DNA of 53,851 nucleotides from a virus, in IMG/VR virus record IMGVR_UViG_3300022744_000036, positions 1 through 53,851 of that record; one strand, 5' to 3'. Made by a program: the position numbers and the translations under genes. Under the pieces are notes generated by a model, which was given only the letters and a program-made list of their open reading frames with translations, had not been told where the DNA came from and did not search any database. Shown piece by piece: positions 16,806-25,527 of the stretch (its first letter is position 1; every line of letters starts with the position of its first letter).

Positions 16806-17063
16806 CTAGTGTGGGTTCTTCGGCGCGCCCTCGGTCTTGGTCGTTGCCGTGGGGTCAGGCGTGGGCGCGACCGGAATCAGGTGCTGCGCCAGCGTCATCA
16901 CGCCGACGATCAGCGCGGGGGTCAGGCGCTGGCCCTCGTTGTCCTGCAGCTGGGCCTGGACGATCTGCAGCACATGGTCGCGCGCCGCGCGGGGGATCAG
17001 GCCGTCAAAGGCCGGGGCCAGGCTGGCGCCTGGCATCGTGGGGCGGGAGTGCAGGGGGTGCAT
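16806..17063 (-). CDS. Hypothetical late protein, 85 aa
   Basis: The start at 17063 follows TGGAGGGCCAACTG and overlaps the stop of the large tail fibre gene. The product has a helical middle (AARDHVLQIVQAQLQ and TPALIVGVMTLAQHLIPV, the latter weakly hydrophobic) and a Pro/Thr-rich tail. I do not recognise it. Its place right after a fibre gene would suit a fibre chaperone or attachment factor, but nothing in the sequence proves that. Confidence 0.65.
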   Translation of the reverse strand: MHPLHSRPTMPGASLAPAFDGLIPRAARDHVLQIVQAQLQDNEGQRLTPALIVGVMTLAQHLIPVAPTPDPTATTKTEGAPKNPH

Positions 17064-20000
17064 CAGTTGGCCCTCCAGGCCAGAATCTCGTAAAGGGTGC
17101 CGTTGTCGTCGTACTCGATCCACGTCGGCGCGCCGGTGTAGGTGCCGGGCTTGGTGGACACGCTCGACGGGATCGACACGGTGGCACCGCCGCCCGCGTT
17201 GACGTGCAAGGTGCGCCACGCCCCGTCGCTGGCCAAGATCTTTCGGCCCACGCCGTCCGGCTTGCCGATGACCGTGCCCGCATAGGTGATCCAGCCCACG
17301 TCGAACGACGCGTTGCCCGAACAGCGGAAGAATGGGTCGCTCTGCGACTTCGCGGCGGCATAGCCGTCGGAAAACCAGATCGGCGACCCCGCGACGTTGA
17401 GCGCGCCCGTCTCGACCTTCAGCGCCGCCGAGCGCTCGGCGTAGATTTCCAGAATCTGCGCGCCAAGCGCGGAGTTGGTCCCCGTGAAGTCGTCTTCCAT
17501 CAGCACCAGCGGGTTTTGTCTGTAGGTAGACCCCGCTTTCTCGAAGTACGCCAACGGGGTATAGGCGCCGACGCTGGTGTCAATCCCGAACACACCCTGA
17601 CCGCCCGTGTACGTGCCAGCCTTGAGCGCCGCCATGCTGACCGTGCCAGTGACCAGCAGCGAGCCGTCAATCACTTGCGTGAGGACCGACCACGAGCTGT
17701 TGCCGTTCGTCGAATACGTCCCGTCGTTGCTGTACGTCGTGCTGTAACTGGTGCCGTTGCTGAACACCACCGTATCGCCCTTGATCGGAGTCGTCGGCGT
17801 GAGGCCGGCCACAGCGGCGGCGATCAGTGTCGTCGCCTGAGACTTGTACGAAGCGGAGCCAGCGCCGGAGCCATTGTTGTAGGTGCTGGTGTAGGCCACA
17901 TTCGTGTCGTAGACCGTGCGGCTACCTCGTGTGCCCGTGCTTCCGCTCTTGGTCTTGGCGATCGTCTGCACCAGATTCAGCGTCACATCCGCGCCGTTGG
18001 CTCGGCGCACGGTAACCGGGAACGTGATGGTCACCACATCCGTCGCGGAGTCCATGGCACTGGCAACCGCCACCGTTGCCGTTGTCGTGGTGCTTCCGCT
18101 GATCGCGCCTACCGTGATCTTTCCGGCCGGGGACACCGTCGGCGTGCCGATCGTGAACCGCCCGGCGGCCAGCGTGGTCGAGTGGTAGGTGAGGTACGTC
18201 GAGCCTTCAAGCATGCGGATCGTCGTCCCGCTGCCCGTGTAGCTGGTCACCGCCCCGGCGCTGTCGGCTGGTACGGTGTGGTTCTGGTTAGAGAACTCAT
18301 AGCTGATGCCATCGACCCCGGCGACCTGCTTCGTGATCGTCAGCGGGACATCGCGATACACCGATGGCGCTGCGGTCAATGCGACCCGGAACGTGATCGT
18401 CGTCTGGTTCGACGAGTTCGCCCACGACCCGGAACCAGTCACGGCAAATGCTCCCGTGCTGCTGTTCATCGTCGCAGTGAGCGTCGATGGGTTCGCCTGG
18501 ATCGAGTACGTCAGGCCCGACGTGATCAGCGACCCCCCTTGGTACAACTGCAAGGAGCCCGCCGCATTGGACCAGGATGTCACGGCCCCGGTACTGTCAG
18601 CCGGAACGGACACGCTCTGCCCCGTGGTCAGGATCGACAGGTAGGGCTCCTGGCCATCCGTGATGCGCAGGATTCGAACGGACTTCGTGGCAAGCGAGCC
18701 AAGAGTCGCCGTGACATCAACGTATTGGACCGGGTTGCCGGGCAGGATGAAGTTCGCCGCCGTGAGGGTGCGCGAGTCGCCCGAGCCCGTCAGGTAGCTT
18801 GTCAGAGTGGCGAGCACGGACCCTGTGGACGAATACGCGGTCGCCGACCAAGTAACCGTGCCCGCCAAGCTAGAAGGGGTGCGCGTGACCGTGAAGGTCG
18901 CGCTCTGCCCGCTCGACGGGTACTCCGCGCCCGTGGTCGTGAACGCGAAGTTGGCGTTGTTGGTCGTCAGCGTGATGAGCTGGGCATCAGCGCCCGTGGC
19001 GCCGGCCCGTACCCTCGTGATCGTGAACACCGCGTCGCGAGTGGCGCCGCTGCTATGCGTCGCGCGGAAGGTGATCTGCGCTGTGTCGCCCGTGCTCCAT
19101 GTGATGCTGGAAACGCCGTACTCCCCCGTGGATGGGTTGATGCAGGAGCTTCCGGCATAGGGGCCCGACACCGCCGTGACGCCCGTGAAGCTGACCTGCG
19201 AGTACGTCACGCCACTGGACAGCGTGGTGCCGCCTTGCGTGATCTTGAACTGCTGCGGCGCGCTCGCGCTGTGCTGCGCCCCGGAGTAGTCAGACACCGT
19301 GCCGTCGTTGGCAGATTGCAACGCGACAGATGGCTTGGTCAGGCCCGAGATGATCGGCTCGGCGCCATCCGTCAGGCGCACGATCCGGACCGTGGAAGAA
19401 AGCGCGCCGACCGTAGCCACCACGTCCACATATTGCACGCTGTTGGAGAACGACCCGCCCGGCTGCATGAAGGCGGTGGACGTGAGCGAACGGGAATCGC
19501 CGGATCCCGTGAGCGTCACCGATCCGAGAGAGCTGCTACTGGAGTTGTACGCGGTAGCGGTGAACGTCGCTGTGCCTGACAGCGATGTCGGCTGCCGTGT
19601 CAACGTGAGCGCGGCGGCCTGTGCCGCAGGGTACGCGGCGCCAGCGCTGTCGAGCCCCATCGTCAGCGAGGACGATGTCAGGAATACCGCGTTGAAGTCC
19701 GTCCCATCTGTCCCGGCAAGCTGCTTGGACACCACCAGGGCGATGTCCCGGTAAGAGCCGGGGTCAGCCGTCAGGGCCGCTCGCAAAGTCACGTTCGACG
19801 TGGTGGCGCTGGAAGTCCACCAGCCGGAAGGCGAGCCCGGGAAGGACAGCGAATACTGGCCGTAGGTGGCGCCCGACGTGTTGCTGATCGTCACGCCCAG
19901 GCTGTCCGGGTCGGAGTGCACAGAGAACGTCAGGCCAGACGACTGGAGCACGCCGCCGTAGTAGACCTGCATGATGCCGGTCTTGGCCGATCCGAAGCTG

Positions 20001-21154
20001 GACACCACCCCCGAGGCGCTGGCCGCCAGGCCGATGTAGGGATTGGTCAGCACCGGGACAATGGTCGCCGTGCCCTGCGTGATGCGGTACAGCGTCACTG
20101 TGTCGGTGTAAGTCGAAGCCCCCACGGTCAGCGACGCCGTGAAGGTCATCGAGTCGCCCGTGAAGTCGCCCCCTCCGACCGTCCAGGTATTCGCCCCTGT
20201 GGGCACGGTGCCCGTGAAGGTGCCGGAGCCGTGCGCCCAGGTGACGAACCCGGACAGGCCGCCCGACAGGTTCGCCGTGAGTGTGATCGAAGACGGGCTG
20301 GTGGAGCTACCCGACACGAGAAAGATCACGCCCGAATAGCTCAGTGACAGGTCCGGCGTGGTGGCCAGGTCCGGCAGGTCAACGTTGTAGTAGAGCGTGT
20401 CCGTGGACAGCACGCCCAAGGCCCGGGACTTGATGGCGAAGCGGTACTTGCCGGCCGCCCCGGCGCGCGTCTCGAACGGGCTCTGCGTCAGTATGCCGTC
20501 GTACCAGCCGGTCATCGTGTCCCACGTGTCCGTGCCATAGGACCCAGAGCCGTAGTAGGCCCAGCGAACTTGCGCACCCTCGTAGCCCACCGGGGGCTTG
20601 GTCGTGGTGTAAGCCCAGGACAGCTCGCGCGTGCCGTCAGCGAGCGCGGACACCGTGAAGGTGTCGAACACCGGAGGCGTCGTCTCGGCCGGGATCGTCG
20701 TCCCGAGGCGCGCGGCAAGATCCACCAGGCGACGGGTCAGGTTGTCCCGCACCGCGTTCAGCAGGTCCTCCAGGCGGCTGTCCCCGCCTGCCCGTTTGGT
20801 GGCTTCCTCGCCGATGGCTGCCAGGAGCTGCTGCTTGATCGAAGCGTCCGTTGCGCCCGTGACGGTCTTGGCGGTATCCGTGGACAGGCCGAGCCGACTC
20901 AGAAGCTCCGTAGCGCTGATGAGCTGATACCGGCCATCTGCCAACTGGGTCACGAAACCCGGCTTGCCGTCAGGCAAGGCTACCCGCGTGCGGGTCAGGA
21001 CGCCGAGAGACTCCAACTCACCCCGCAGGACTGTCTTCTCAGACGTGTCGCCACGGCTGCCCTCGCGGATCTCAAGGCGCTCCTTGACCGCTTCGAGGAA
21101 GCTGTCGAGGTCGGGCTTCCCGGTGCGGACAGGCTGCAGTGCTGGTAGCTTCAT
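17063..21154 (-). CDS. Large repeat-containing tail fibre or receptor-binding protein, 1363 aa
   Basis: The N-terminal ~160 residues are helical and charged and are the likely virion anchor. They are followed by a fibronectin-like segment (PPVFDTFTVSALADGTRELSW) and then a long series of beta-sandwich-like modules rich in Thr, Ser and Gly. Recurring phrases include QGGTTLSSGVTYS, YQGGSLITSGLTYS, YYGGVLQSSGLTFS and DGTDFNAVFLTSSSL-type starts, showing internal duplication. The C-terminus (WYRQNPLVL- and GGGATVSIPS-like regions) is probably the receptor-contacting tip. It is coupled by ATGA overlaps to the nozzle gene upstream and the 85-aa gene downstream. Fibre or spike identity is inferred from composition, size and position. 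Confidence 0.75.
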   Translation of the reverse strand: MKLPALQPVRTGKPDLDSFLEAVKERLEIREGSRGDTSEKTVLRGELESLGVLTRTRVALPDGKPGFVTQLADGRYQLISATELLSRLGLSTDTAKTVTGATDASIKQQLLAAIGEEATKRAGGDSRLEDLLNAVRDNLTRRLVDLAARLGTTIPAETTPPVFDTFTVSALADGTRELSWAYTTTKPPVGYEGAQVRWAYYGSGSYGTDTWDTMTGWYDGILTQSPFETRAGAAGKYRFAIKSRALGVLSTDTLYYNVDLPDLATTPDLSLSYSGVIFLVSGSSTSPSSITLTANLSGGLSGFVTWAHGSGTFTGTVPTGANTWTVGGGDFTGDSMTFTASLTVGASTYTDTVTLYRITQGTATIVPVLTNPYIGLAASASGVVSSFGSAKTGIMQVYYGGVLQSSGLTFSVHSDPDSLGVTISNTSGATYGQYSLSFPGSPSGWWTSSATTSNVTLRAALTADPGSYRDIALVVSKQLAGTDGTDFNAVFLTSSSLTMGLDSAGAAYPAAQAAALTLTRQPTSLSGTATFTATAYNSSSSSLGSVTLTGSGDSRSLTSTAFMQPGGSFSNSVQYVDVVATVGALSSTVRIVRLTDGAEPIISGLTKPSVALQSANDGTVSDYSGAQHSASAPQQFKITQGGTTLSSGVTYSQVSFTGVTAVSGPYAGSSCINPSTGEYGVSSITWSTGDTAQITFRATHSSGATRDAVFTITRVRAGATGADAQLITLTTNNANFAFTTTGAEYPSSGQSATFTVTRTPSSLAGTVTWSATAYSSTGSVLATLTSYLTGSGDSRTLTAANFILPGNPVQYVDVTATLGSLATKSVRILRITDGQEPYLSILTTGQSVSVPADSTGAVTSWSNAAGSLQLYQGGSLITSGLTYSIQANPSTLTATMNSSTGAFAVTGSGSWANSSNQTTITFRVALTAAPSVYRDVPLTITKQVAGVDGISYEFSNQNHTVPADSAGAVTSYTGSGTTIRMLEGSTYLTYHSTTLAAGRFTIGTPTVSPAGKITVGAISGSTTTTATVAVASAMDSATDVVTITFPVTVRRANGADVTLNLVQTIAKTKSGSTGTRGSRTVYDTNVAYTSTYNNGSGAGSASYKSQATTLIAAAVAGLTPTTPIKGDTVVFSNGTSYSTTYSNDGTYSTNGNSSWSVLTQVIDGSLLVTGTVSMAALKAGTYTGGQGVFGIDTSVGAYTPLAYFEKAGSTYRQNPLVLMEDDFTGTNSALGAQILEIYAERSAALKVETGALNVAGSPIWFSDGYAAAKSQSDPFFRCSGNASFDVGWITYAGTVIGKPDGVGRKILASDGAWRTLHVNAGGGATVSIPSSVSTKPGTYTGAPTWIEYDDNGTLYEILAWRAN

Positions 21155-22902
21155 GAGGCTTTCAGCTCCGCAGTGCTGGACGCGATAGTCACCTCAGTGA
21201 CCCGCGCCGTCGTCTCGACTTCCATCTCTATCTCTTTCGGCCTCCCCGGGGGCAGCCGCGTCGGTGTAGAGCTGGTCAGCGTGGAGGTGTGCCAGAGCGC
21301 GCCGTCCGCGTACAGCCGCACCACGACCGGCGACGACCAGTCGGACAGGGCGTTGATCCACGCAAACCCTGCCTGCTTGGGCTGAACTTGGATGCGCGAG
21401 CGCCACAGCCCCGACGCGCGGCCCGATTTGAACTGGGGGGCCACGTTGGTACCGCTCGCCACATACAGGGTGTCGGTCGTCTTGTCCGCCCGGGCCGCCG
21501 TGGCTGTGATAGTCATCTTCACCAACTTGCCAGTGGCCAGATGCAAGGCGTAGCACCCACCGCCCGACCCGGCGTACCAGAAGTAGTAGATCCCGTCGTG
21601 CTCAGCAGCGAACATACCAGTAGGCGTTAGGGCCTGCCAGTCCTCGCGCGAGAACATGGACCCCGTCACGACTTTCACGCCGCTTTGGTCCGCGACGCAC
21701 AGCCCATCGGGGGAGGCGTATACGACGGCCCCGTCCACCGTGACCATGGAGCGCGGGGACGCGCACACCTGAAGGCTGACCGACTTGATGCGGGACATCG
21801 AACTGGGGTCCGCCCCGCTGATGTAGTCGATGCCGCCGGCATGGGAGACGACCAGGGTCTGGTTGAACACCCCTAGCGCGTTGACGTCGTACTCCAACGC
21901 CACCCGGTAGTCCTGCGGCCAGGCATACGGGTGGTACGGCTCGCAGAAGTACACCGTGGACCCGATGTATCCGGCGATGATGCCGTTGGGCAGGCCCGTC
22001 ATGCCGCTCAAGTACACGCCGCTCACCACAGGGGGCTCGGCCCACGTCGACGAGGGGCAGGTCTCACCCAGCGCGTTGGTCGCCACATCGTCGGTGAGCG
22101 ACAGGTTGGCGCCGTGGGTGACCGGCCACAGGCCGTCCGCCCGGACCGGGTTGGGTACGAGCTGGAAAGCCGCCGTGTCGGAGCCCGCCAGTGAACGGTA
22201 GACGTTGACCCCCACGATGTCGCGCGTGCCGCCCGTACCCCAGTCAACCGTCGCCGGCTTGGTCAGCGTCAGACCCACCGTGTCATTTTGGTCCAGCTCG
22301 ACCACGTCCGATACCGGGCTCGGTGCGGACTCCTCCCCGAGACCGGAGACGTGGGTGTAGATGTACGCCCGCTCCTCAACGATGCGCTGCACCGCCGCCG
22401 GGATGCGCAGGTCGATCTGGTTCTGGTTGAACATCGTCACCAGGGCCTGCACCAGCATGCTCTGGTCATCCGTGCGCCAGGCCTCCAGGTAGTAGGCCTC
22501 GATCTCCTGCTGCAGCCTCTTGATTTCGGCGTCCGCGTTCAGGATCGCCGTGACCATGCCCGCATTGAGCGCGCCGGCCGACAGGTCCGGGTAATCCGGA
22601 CGCGCCTGGATTGCGGCCGGGCCGATCTTGGCGTCCAGTGCGTTGACTTGGGTTTGAGCCGTGCCGGCGTTGAACGCGCGGGCCGCCAGATCCACCGCTC
22701 CGCCCAGTGACGTGTCGGCGCCGGACGGCAGGCCAGAATCGGACCTGATGGCGAGGAACTGATCCTGCAGCCATGCCGCCAGGCCGGCCACGTCAAGCCG
22801 CTTGACGCCGTCGGCGCCCGTGGTGTACCGGGACTGCACCTCGGAGATGATGCCGGCCACCGCCGTGGACCGCACGCCATTTGCGTAGACGACAGTGGTC
22901 AT
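21151..22902 (-). CDS. Tail nozzle, C-terminal beta-propeller part, 583 aa
   Basis: Beta-rich segments such as YIYTHVSGLGEESAPSPVSD, VNVYRSLAGSDTAAFQLV, GVYLSGMTGLPNGIIAGYIG and DGAVVYASPDGLCVADQSG are characteristic of podoviral tail nozzle (tubular B) propellers. The N-terminal 150 residues are helical. It is joined to the 403-aa gene upstream by an ATGA overlap, and together the two cover what is a single nozzle protein in many phages. The C-terminal region (RPKEIEMEVETTARVTEVTI) resembles the usual nozzle end, which describes the tip domain. Confidence 0.75.
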   Translation of the reverse strand: MTTVVYANGVRSTAVAGIISEVQSRYTTGADGVKRLDVAGLAAWLQDQFLAIRSDSGLPSGADTSLGGAVDLAARAFNAGTAQTQVNALDAKIGPAAIQARPDYPDLSAGALNAGMVTAILNADAEIKRLQQEIEAYYLEAWRTDDQSMLVQALVTMFNQNQIDLRIPAAVQRIVEERAYIYTHVSGLGEESAPSPVSDVVELDQNDTVGLTLTKPATVDWGTGGTRDIVGVNVYRSLAGSDTAAFQLVPNPVRADGLWPVTHGANLSLTDDVATNALGETCPSSTWAEPPVVSGVYLSGMTGLPNGIIAGYIGSTVYFCEPYHPYAWPQDYRVALEYDVNALGVFNQTLVVSHAGGIDYISGADPSSMSRIKSVSLQVCASPRSMVTVDGAVVYASPDGLCVADQSGVKVVTGSMFSREDWQALTPTGMFAAEHDGIYYFWYAGSGGGCYALHLATGKLVKMTITATAARADKTTDTLYVASGTNVAPQFKSGRASGLWRSRIQVQPKQAGFAWINALSDWSSPVVVRLYADGALWHTSTLTSSTPTRLPPGRPKEIEMEVETTARVTEVTIASSTAELKAS

Positions 22903-24110
22903 GCGCCGCCTCCTTCATTGCCGGTGATGACCGTTCGGGCGTTGGCGACGTTGATGGCCAGATCGGCGATCGAGTTTGCGAACGCGGTGATCGAGTCCGT
23001 GATGTCGCCGCTGATGCCCGAGTAGAACGACTCCAGGGTCGGCTTGGAGAACGCCAGTGCGCCCCCGTCAAGCCAGCCCTTCAGCGCCTTGACCCGGACT
23101 GCCATCTCATCAAGCTTCGGGGCAATGGCGGGTGCTGTCGGGCTCAGGTATGCCTCCACCGTGTCACAGATCACCGCGACCTCGCCCGACGTGTACAGGT
23201 GCTCACCGACAGAACCGCCGGGCAGCGGGATCGCCGCAAGCGCCGTCTCTGCCGCTGCCCGGTCAAGCTCGATGGTGCGCGTGAAGGCGTTGAACGGGAC
23301 GACCCAATGGTCGTCGCCGGTCACGGTGCCCCAAGTCGTGCCCCATGGGCTCGTCTCCACGCTCACGCTCGGCATGCTCTGCCAGTAGCCTTGCAGGCGC
23401 GGATCCAGCGCCCATGCCCAGTTGTCGGCCGTGTTGATGTTGGAATCGACGTAGGCCGTTTCGAACCCGCCATCGAACGCCCCGCCCGTGCTCGTCGCGC
23501 GGAGGGCCCTGCCGACCTGAGTAGCGGCGTCGCCGGCCGTTGGGTCAAGCGACCGGACGAAGTAGCCCGGTACCGCCATTCCCATGTTCGGACCCAGGCC
23601 CGTGTCAGACGTGAGCGCGGCTGCGCAGCCCACCGCGAGTTGCAGGTTGTCGTGCACGGAATCCCGTGCATCCAGCCCAGCAGCGGCGATGGCCGACGAC
23701 CTCATGTCGGCTGTGAACTGCGTCACATTGTTGACCAGTACCGTCGGGGCCAGAGTCGGAGCCGGCACACCCAACGGAAGACCGGACGGGAAAATCTGAG
23801 GGGCCGCCGAGCCGTTCTGGCGCGAGACATAGGTCCGCTCATTGGGGTCATCGTTGACCTGACCGCGAACGATGTTCACGATCTCAGAGGATCCGTACCA
23901 CGACCCGCCTACCTGGTGGTACTTGTAGATCGTCGCAGGGTTAGAGACGGCGTTCGCCGTGGCTTCCGGCGTACCGGGGCCAAGCACCGGGCGGAACTCG
24001 CTGGTGGACGGCAGGATGTCCCGAGCCACCTGGGCCGCACCCTCCGGCAACGCACGCGGAGATGCGGCGGGCAGCACGCCGCCGAAGTTGTTTGCGCGAA
24101 TAACCGGCAC
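22899..24110 (-). CDS. Tail nozzle, N-terminal part, 403 aa
   Basis: The N-terminus NNFGGVLPAASPRALPEGAA followed by AQVARDILPSTSEFRPVL is the common start of podoviral nozzle proteins (FGGxxPxxxxRxLP). The rest is mixed beta and Gly/Thr-rich, with a helical end. Translation begins at GTG (24110-24108) after AGGGAGCG. The stop overlaps the start of the 583-aa nozzle part as ATGA, implying coupled, near-equal synthesis. A CTAACGGGTTAG dyad lies directly upstream of its ribosome-binding site. The split of one nozzle into two ORFs is unusual and could also be a genuine two-protein arrangement in this phage group. Confidence 0.72.
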   Translation of the reverse strand: MPVIRANNFGGVLPAASPRALPEGAAQVARDILPSTSEFRPVLGPGTPEATANAVSNPATIYKYHQVGGSWYGSSEIVNIVRGQVNDDPNERTYVSRQNGSAAPQIFPSGLPLGVPAPTLAPTVLVNNVTQFTADMRSSAIAAAGLDARDSVHDNLQLAVGCAAALTSDTGLGPNMGMAVPGYFVRSLDPTAGDAATQVGRALRATSTGGAFDGGFETAYVDSNINTADNWAWALDPRLQGYWQSMPSVSVETSPWGTTWGTVTGDDHWVVPFNAFTRTIELDRAAAETALAAIPLPGGSVGEHLYTSGEVAVICDTVEAYLSPTAPAIAPKLDEMAVRVKALKGWLDGGALAFSKPTLESFYSGISGDITDSITAFANSIADLAINVANARTVITGNEGGGA

Positions 24111-24120
24111 CGCCCGCTCC

Positions 24121-24132
24121 CTAACCCGTTAG
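24121..24132. promoter_or_regulatory. CTAACCCGTTAG dyad before the nozzle gene
   Basis: This copy overlaps the stop codon of the 72-aa gene and sits just upstream of the nozzle ribosome-binding site. No convincing -35/-10 pair flanks it, so it may be an operator without its own promoter, or a leader element. Confidence 0.4.
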
Positions 24133-24347
24133 GCCTTGGCCTTGAACACGCCGGCCAAGCGTAGTGCGTTGACGACGTCGGTGGCCAGCGACTGCAGGAC
24201 CGGAAGCTTGTCGGTCACAGAACCCACCACGCCCTCGACGATGGCGATCGCCGCGTCGAATTTCTCTTTGCCGGGGGAATCCGGCATGAGCGATTCAACC
24301 GTCTTGATGGCGACGATCAAGGTGCGGATCAGGATGAGGTAATTCAT
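24129..24347 (-). CDS. Small late protein with hydrophobic N-terminus, 72 aa
   Basis: The first 15 residues (MNYLILIRTLIVAIKTVE) are amphipathic or membrane-associating. The rest forms two short helices (AAIAIVEGVVGSVTDKLPVL and NALRLAGVFKAKA). It lies between the holin-like gene and the nozzle gene, within the lysis block, so a membrane or holin-accessory role is plausible but not demonstrated. Its ATG follows AAAGGCTCCC. The family is not recognised. Confidence 0.65.
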   Translation of the reverse strand: MNYLILIRTLIVAIKTVESLMPDSPGKEKFDAAIAIVEGVVGSVTDKLPVLQSLATDVVNALRLAGVFKAKA

Positions 24348-24414
24348 GGGAGCCTTTCAGAAGCTGCACTTGATCCCGACGAGGACGGGCGGGATCGTCC
24401 CGTGTCGCAGATGG

Positions 24415-24753
24415 TCAAGGGCCCGGCTCGCTGCCTGAGCCTGGTCCGCTGGTAGCGGGGTCGTCACCTCCAGGGCTGCCCATGGGCGGCAGTCCGATCT
24501 TGGTGGTGGTGACGACGTGCACGATGGCGTTGCCAACGAGCAAAGCAGCAGCGATGCCGCCACCCAGCTGGTTGATCGTGTCCTGCTCGATCTGCACGTC
24601 ATAGCCGAACCCCTTGGCGATCACGACGATTGCCCCGATGAGCCCAATCACGTTCGTCTTGAACGCGCCTGATTTCAGGTCGGTCGAGGTGGTGTGAGAA
24701 AGCGACTTGGTGCGCTGGAACGCGACGAAGAACGCCTTGAACGAGTCGATCAT
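24415..24753 (-). CDS. Holin-like membrane protein, 112 aa
   Basis: Two hydrophobic segments are visible, VIGLIGAIVVIAKGFGY (about residues 36-53) and GGIAAALLVGNAIVHVV (about 65-81), followed by a Gly/Pro/Ser tail without charge clusters. Size, two membrane spans and position directly after an endolysin gene fit a class II-like holin that would release or activate the endolysin at lysis. A second frame on the same strand (24357-24602) overlaps it and is discussed separately. The holin family is not identified. Confidence 0.65.
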   Translation of the reverse strand: MIDSFKAFFVAFQRTKSLSHTTSTDLKSGAFKTNVIGLIGAIVVIAKGFGYDVQIEQDTINQLGGGIAAALLVGNAIVHVVTTTKIGLPPMGSPGGDDPATSGPGSGSEPGP

Positions 24754-24760
24754 GTTTGTC

Positions 24761-25240
24761 TCACTCGATGGGGTGGATGCCGGGCACAGGGCCTGCGGCG
24801 GTGATGGTCAGCACCCGGTTGATCGGGTTCTCGGGCCGGTGCGTCGAGACATGGACCCAGCGCTTGCCGCGCAGCCCCTCGACGATCAGCTGGCCGATCT
24901 GCAGGTCGTTGACCGCCGGCTCCAGGGCCTTGGCCACGTTGTATGCGCCGCCGAAACTGGGTACCGAGATGTCGGCCGCGTCGGCATTGCGGTGGTCGCT
25001 CTTGGGGTTGCCGCCGACCAGGCGGTTGAGCAACTCGCAGCGGTAGCCGCTCGACAGGATGATGGCTCGGTTGTTCAGGGACTCGCGGATGCGCTCCAGC
25101 ATCTTGGCCGTGGCAACGGCGCGCGGTAGCAGCTCAGGCGGCAGCTGGTTGTCAATGGCCTTCTCCACCGCCGTGAGCGAGTACGTGAACTCGCCAAGGG
25201 TGAAGTGGGGGGATAGCCGGAGCGCGTTGTCCTGGGCCAT
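24761..25240 (-). CDS. Endolysin, peptidase M15 family
   Basis: This 159-residue enzyme has the M15 (D-Ala-D-Ala carboxypeptidase-like) signature: SGYRCELLNRLVGG, then SDHRNADAADI with the zinc ligands H and D, and WVHVS with the final His. The N-terminus LSPHFTLGEFTYS is also typical. It should cleave peptidoglycan cross-links and lyse the cell once the holin opens the membrane; no signal peptide is present, consistent with holin dependence. It overlaps the spanin-like gene by ATGA and precedes the holin by seven bases. Confidence 0.88.
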   Translation of the reverse strand: MAQDNALRLSPHFTLGEFTYSLTAVEKAIDNQLPPELLPRAVATAKMLERIRESLNNRAIILSSGYRCELLNRLVGGNPKSDHRNADAADISVPSFGGAYNVAKALEPAVNDLQIGQLIVEGLRGKRWVHVSTHRPENPINRVLTITAAGPVPGIHPIE

Positions 25241-25527
25241 CAGCGGTCCTTGTCAGCCTTGCTGTCAAGCTTCTCGAAAATCTTGTCGAACCCCGCCCGG
25301 ACCTCGCGGCTCAGGTCCGTCATGCTGTCGTGCATGCGGTTGACCGCGTTCTCGACGTCCACTTTGCGGGCGTAGTTCTCGGCGATGTGCTCGCGCAACT
25401 CCGCGTGCTTTTTCTGCATCTCACGCACGTCGTCGTACAGCACCCGGGCGAACCACCCAAGCGCTGCCAGTACGGCGCCTCCGATTAGATTGATGACCCC
25501 CTGATCCACTTGTGTTATTTCCCTCAC
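25240..25527 (-). CDS. Membrane-anchored coiled-coil protein, spanin-like, 95 aa
   Basis: A single N-terminal transmembrane helix (INLIGGAVLAALGWFARVLY, about residues 12-31) is followed by a charged coiled coil (MQKKHAELREHIAEN, MHDSMTDLSREVRAGFDKIFEKL). This topology fits an inner-membrane spanin or a holin-accessory protein and is consistent with the adjacent endolysin. It begins at GTG, overlapping the adaptor stop as GTGA, and its own stop overlaps the endolysin start. No matching outer-membrane lipoprotein is certain in the window; a weak candidate overlaps the holin gene. Confidence 0.65.
   Translation of the reverse strand: MREITQVDQGVINLIGGAVLAALGWFARVLYDDVREMQKKHAELREHIAENYARKVDVENAVNRMHDSMTDLSREVRAGFDKIFEKLDSKADKDR

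Noticed and set aside
16793-19579. Long plus-strand frame opposite the large fibre
   Set aside because: Arg/Gly/Ala-rich antisense shadow of the fibre gene, no ribosome-binding site.
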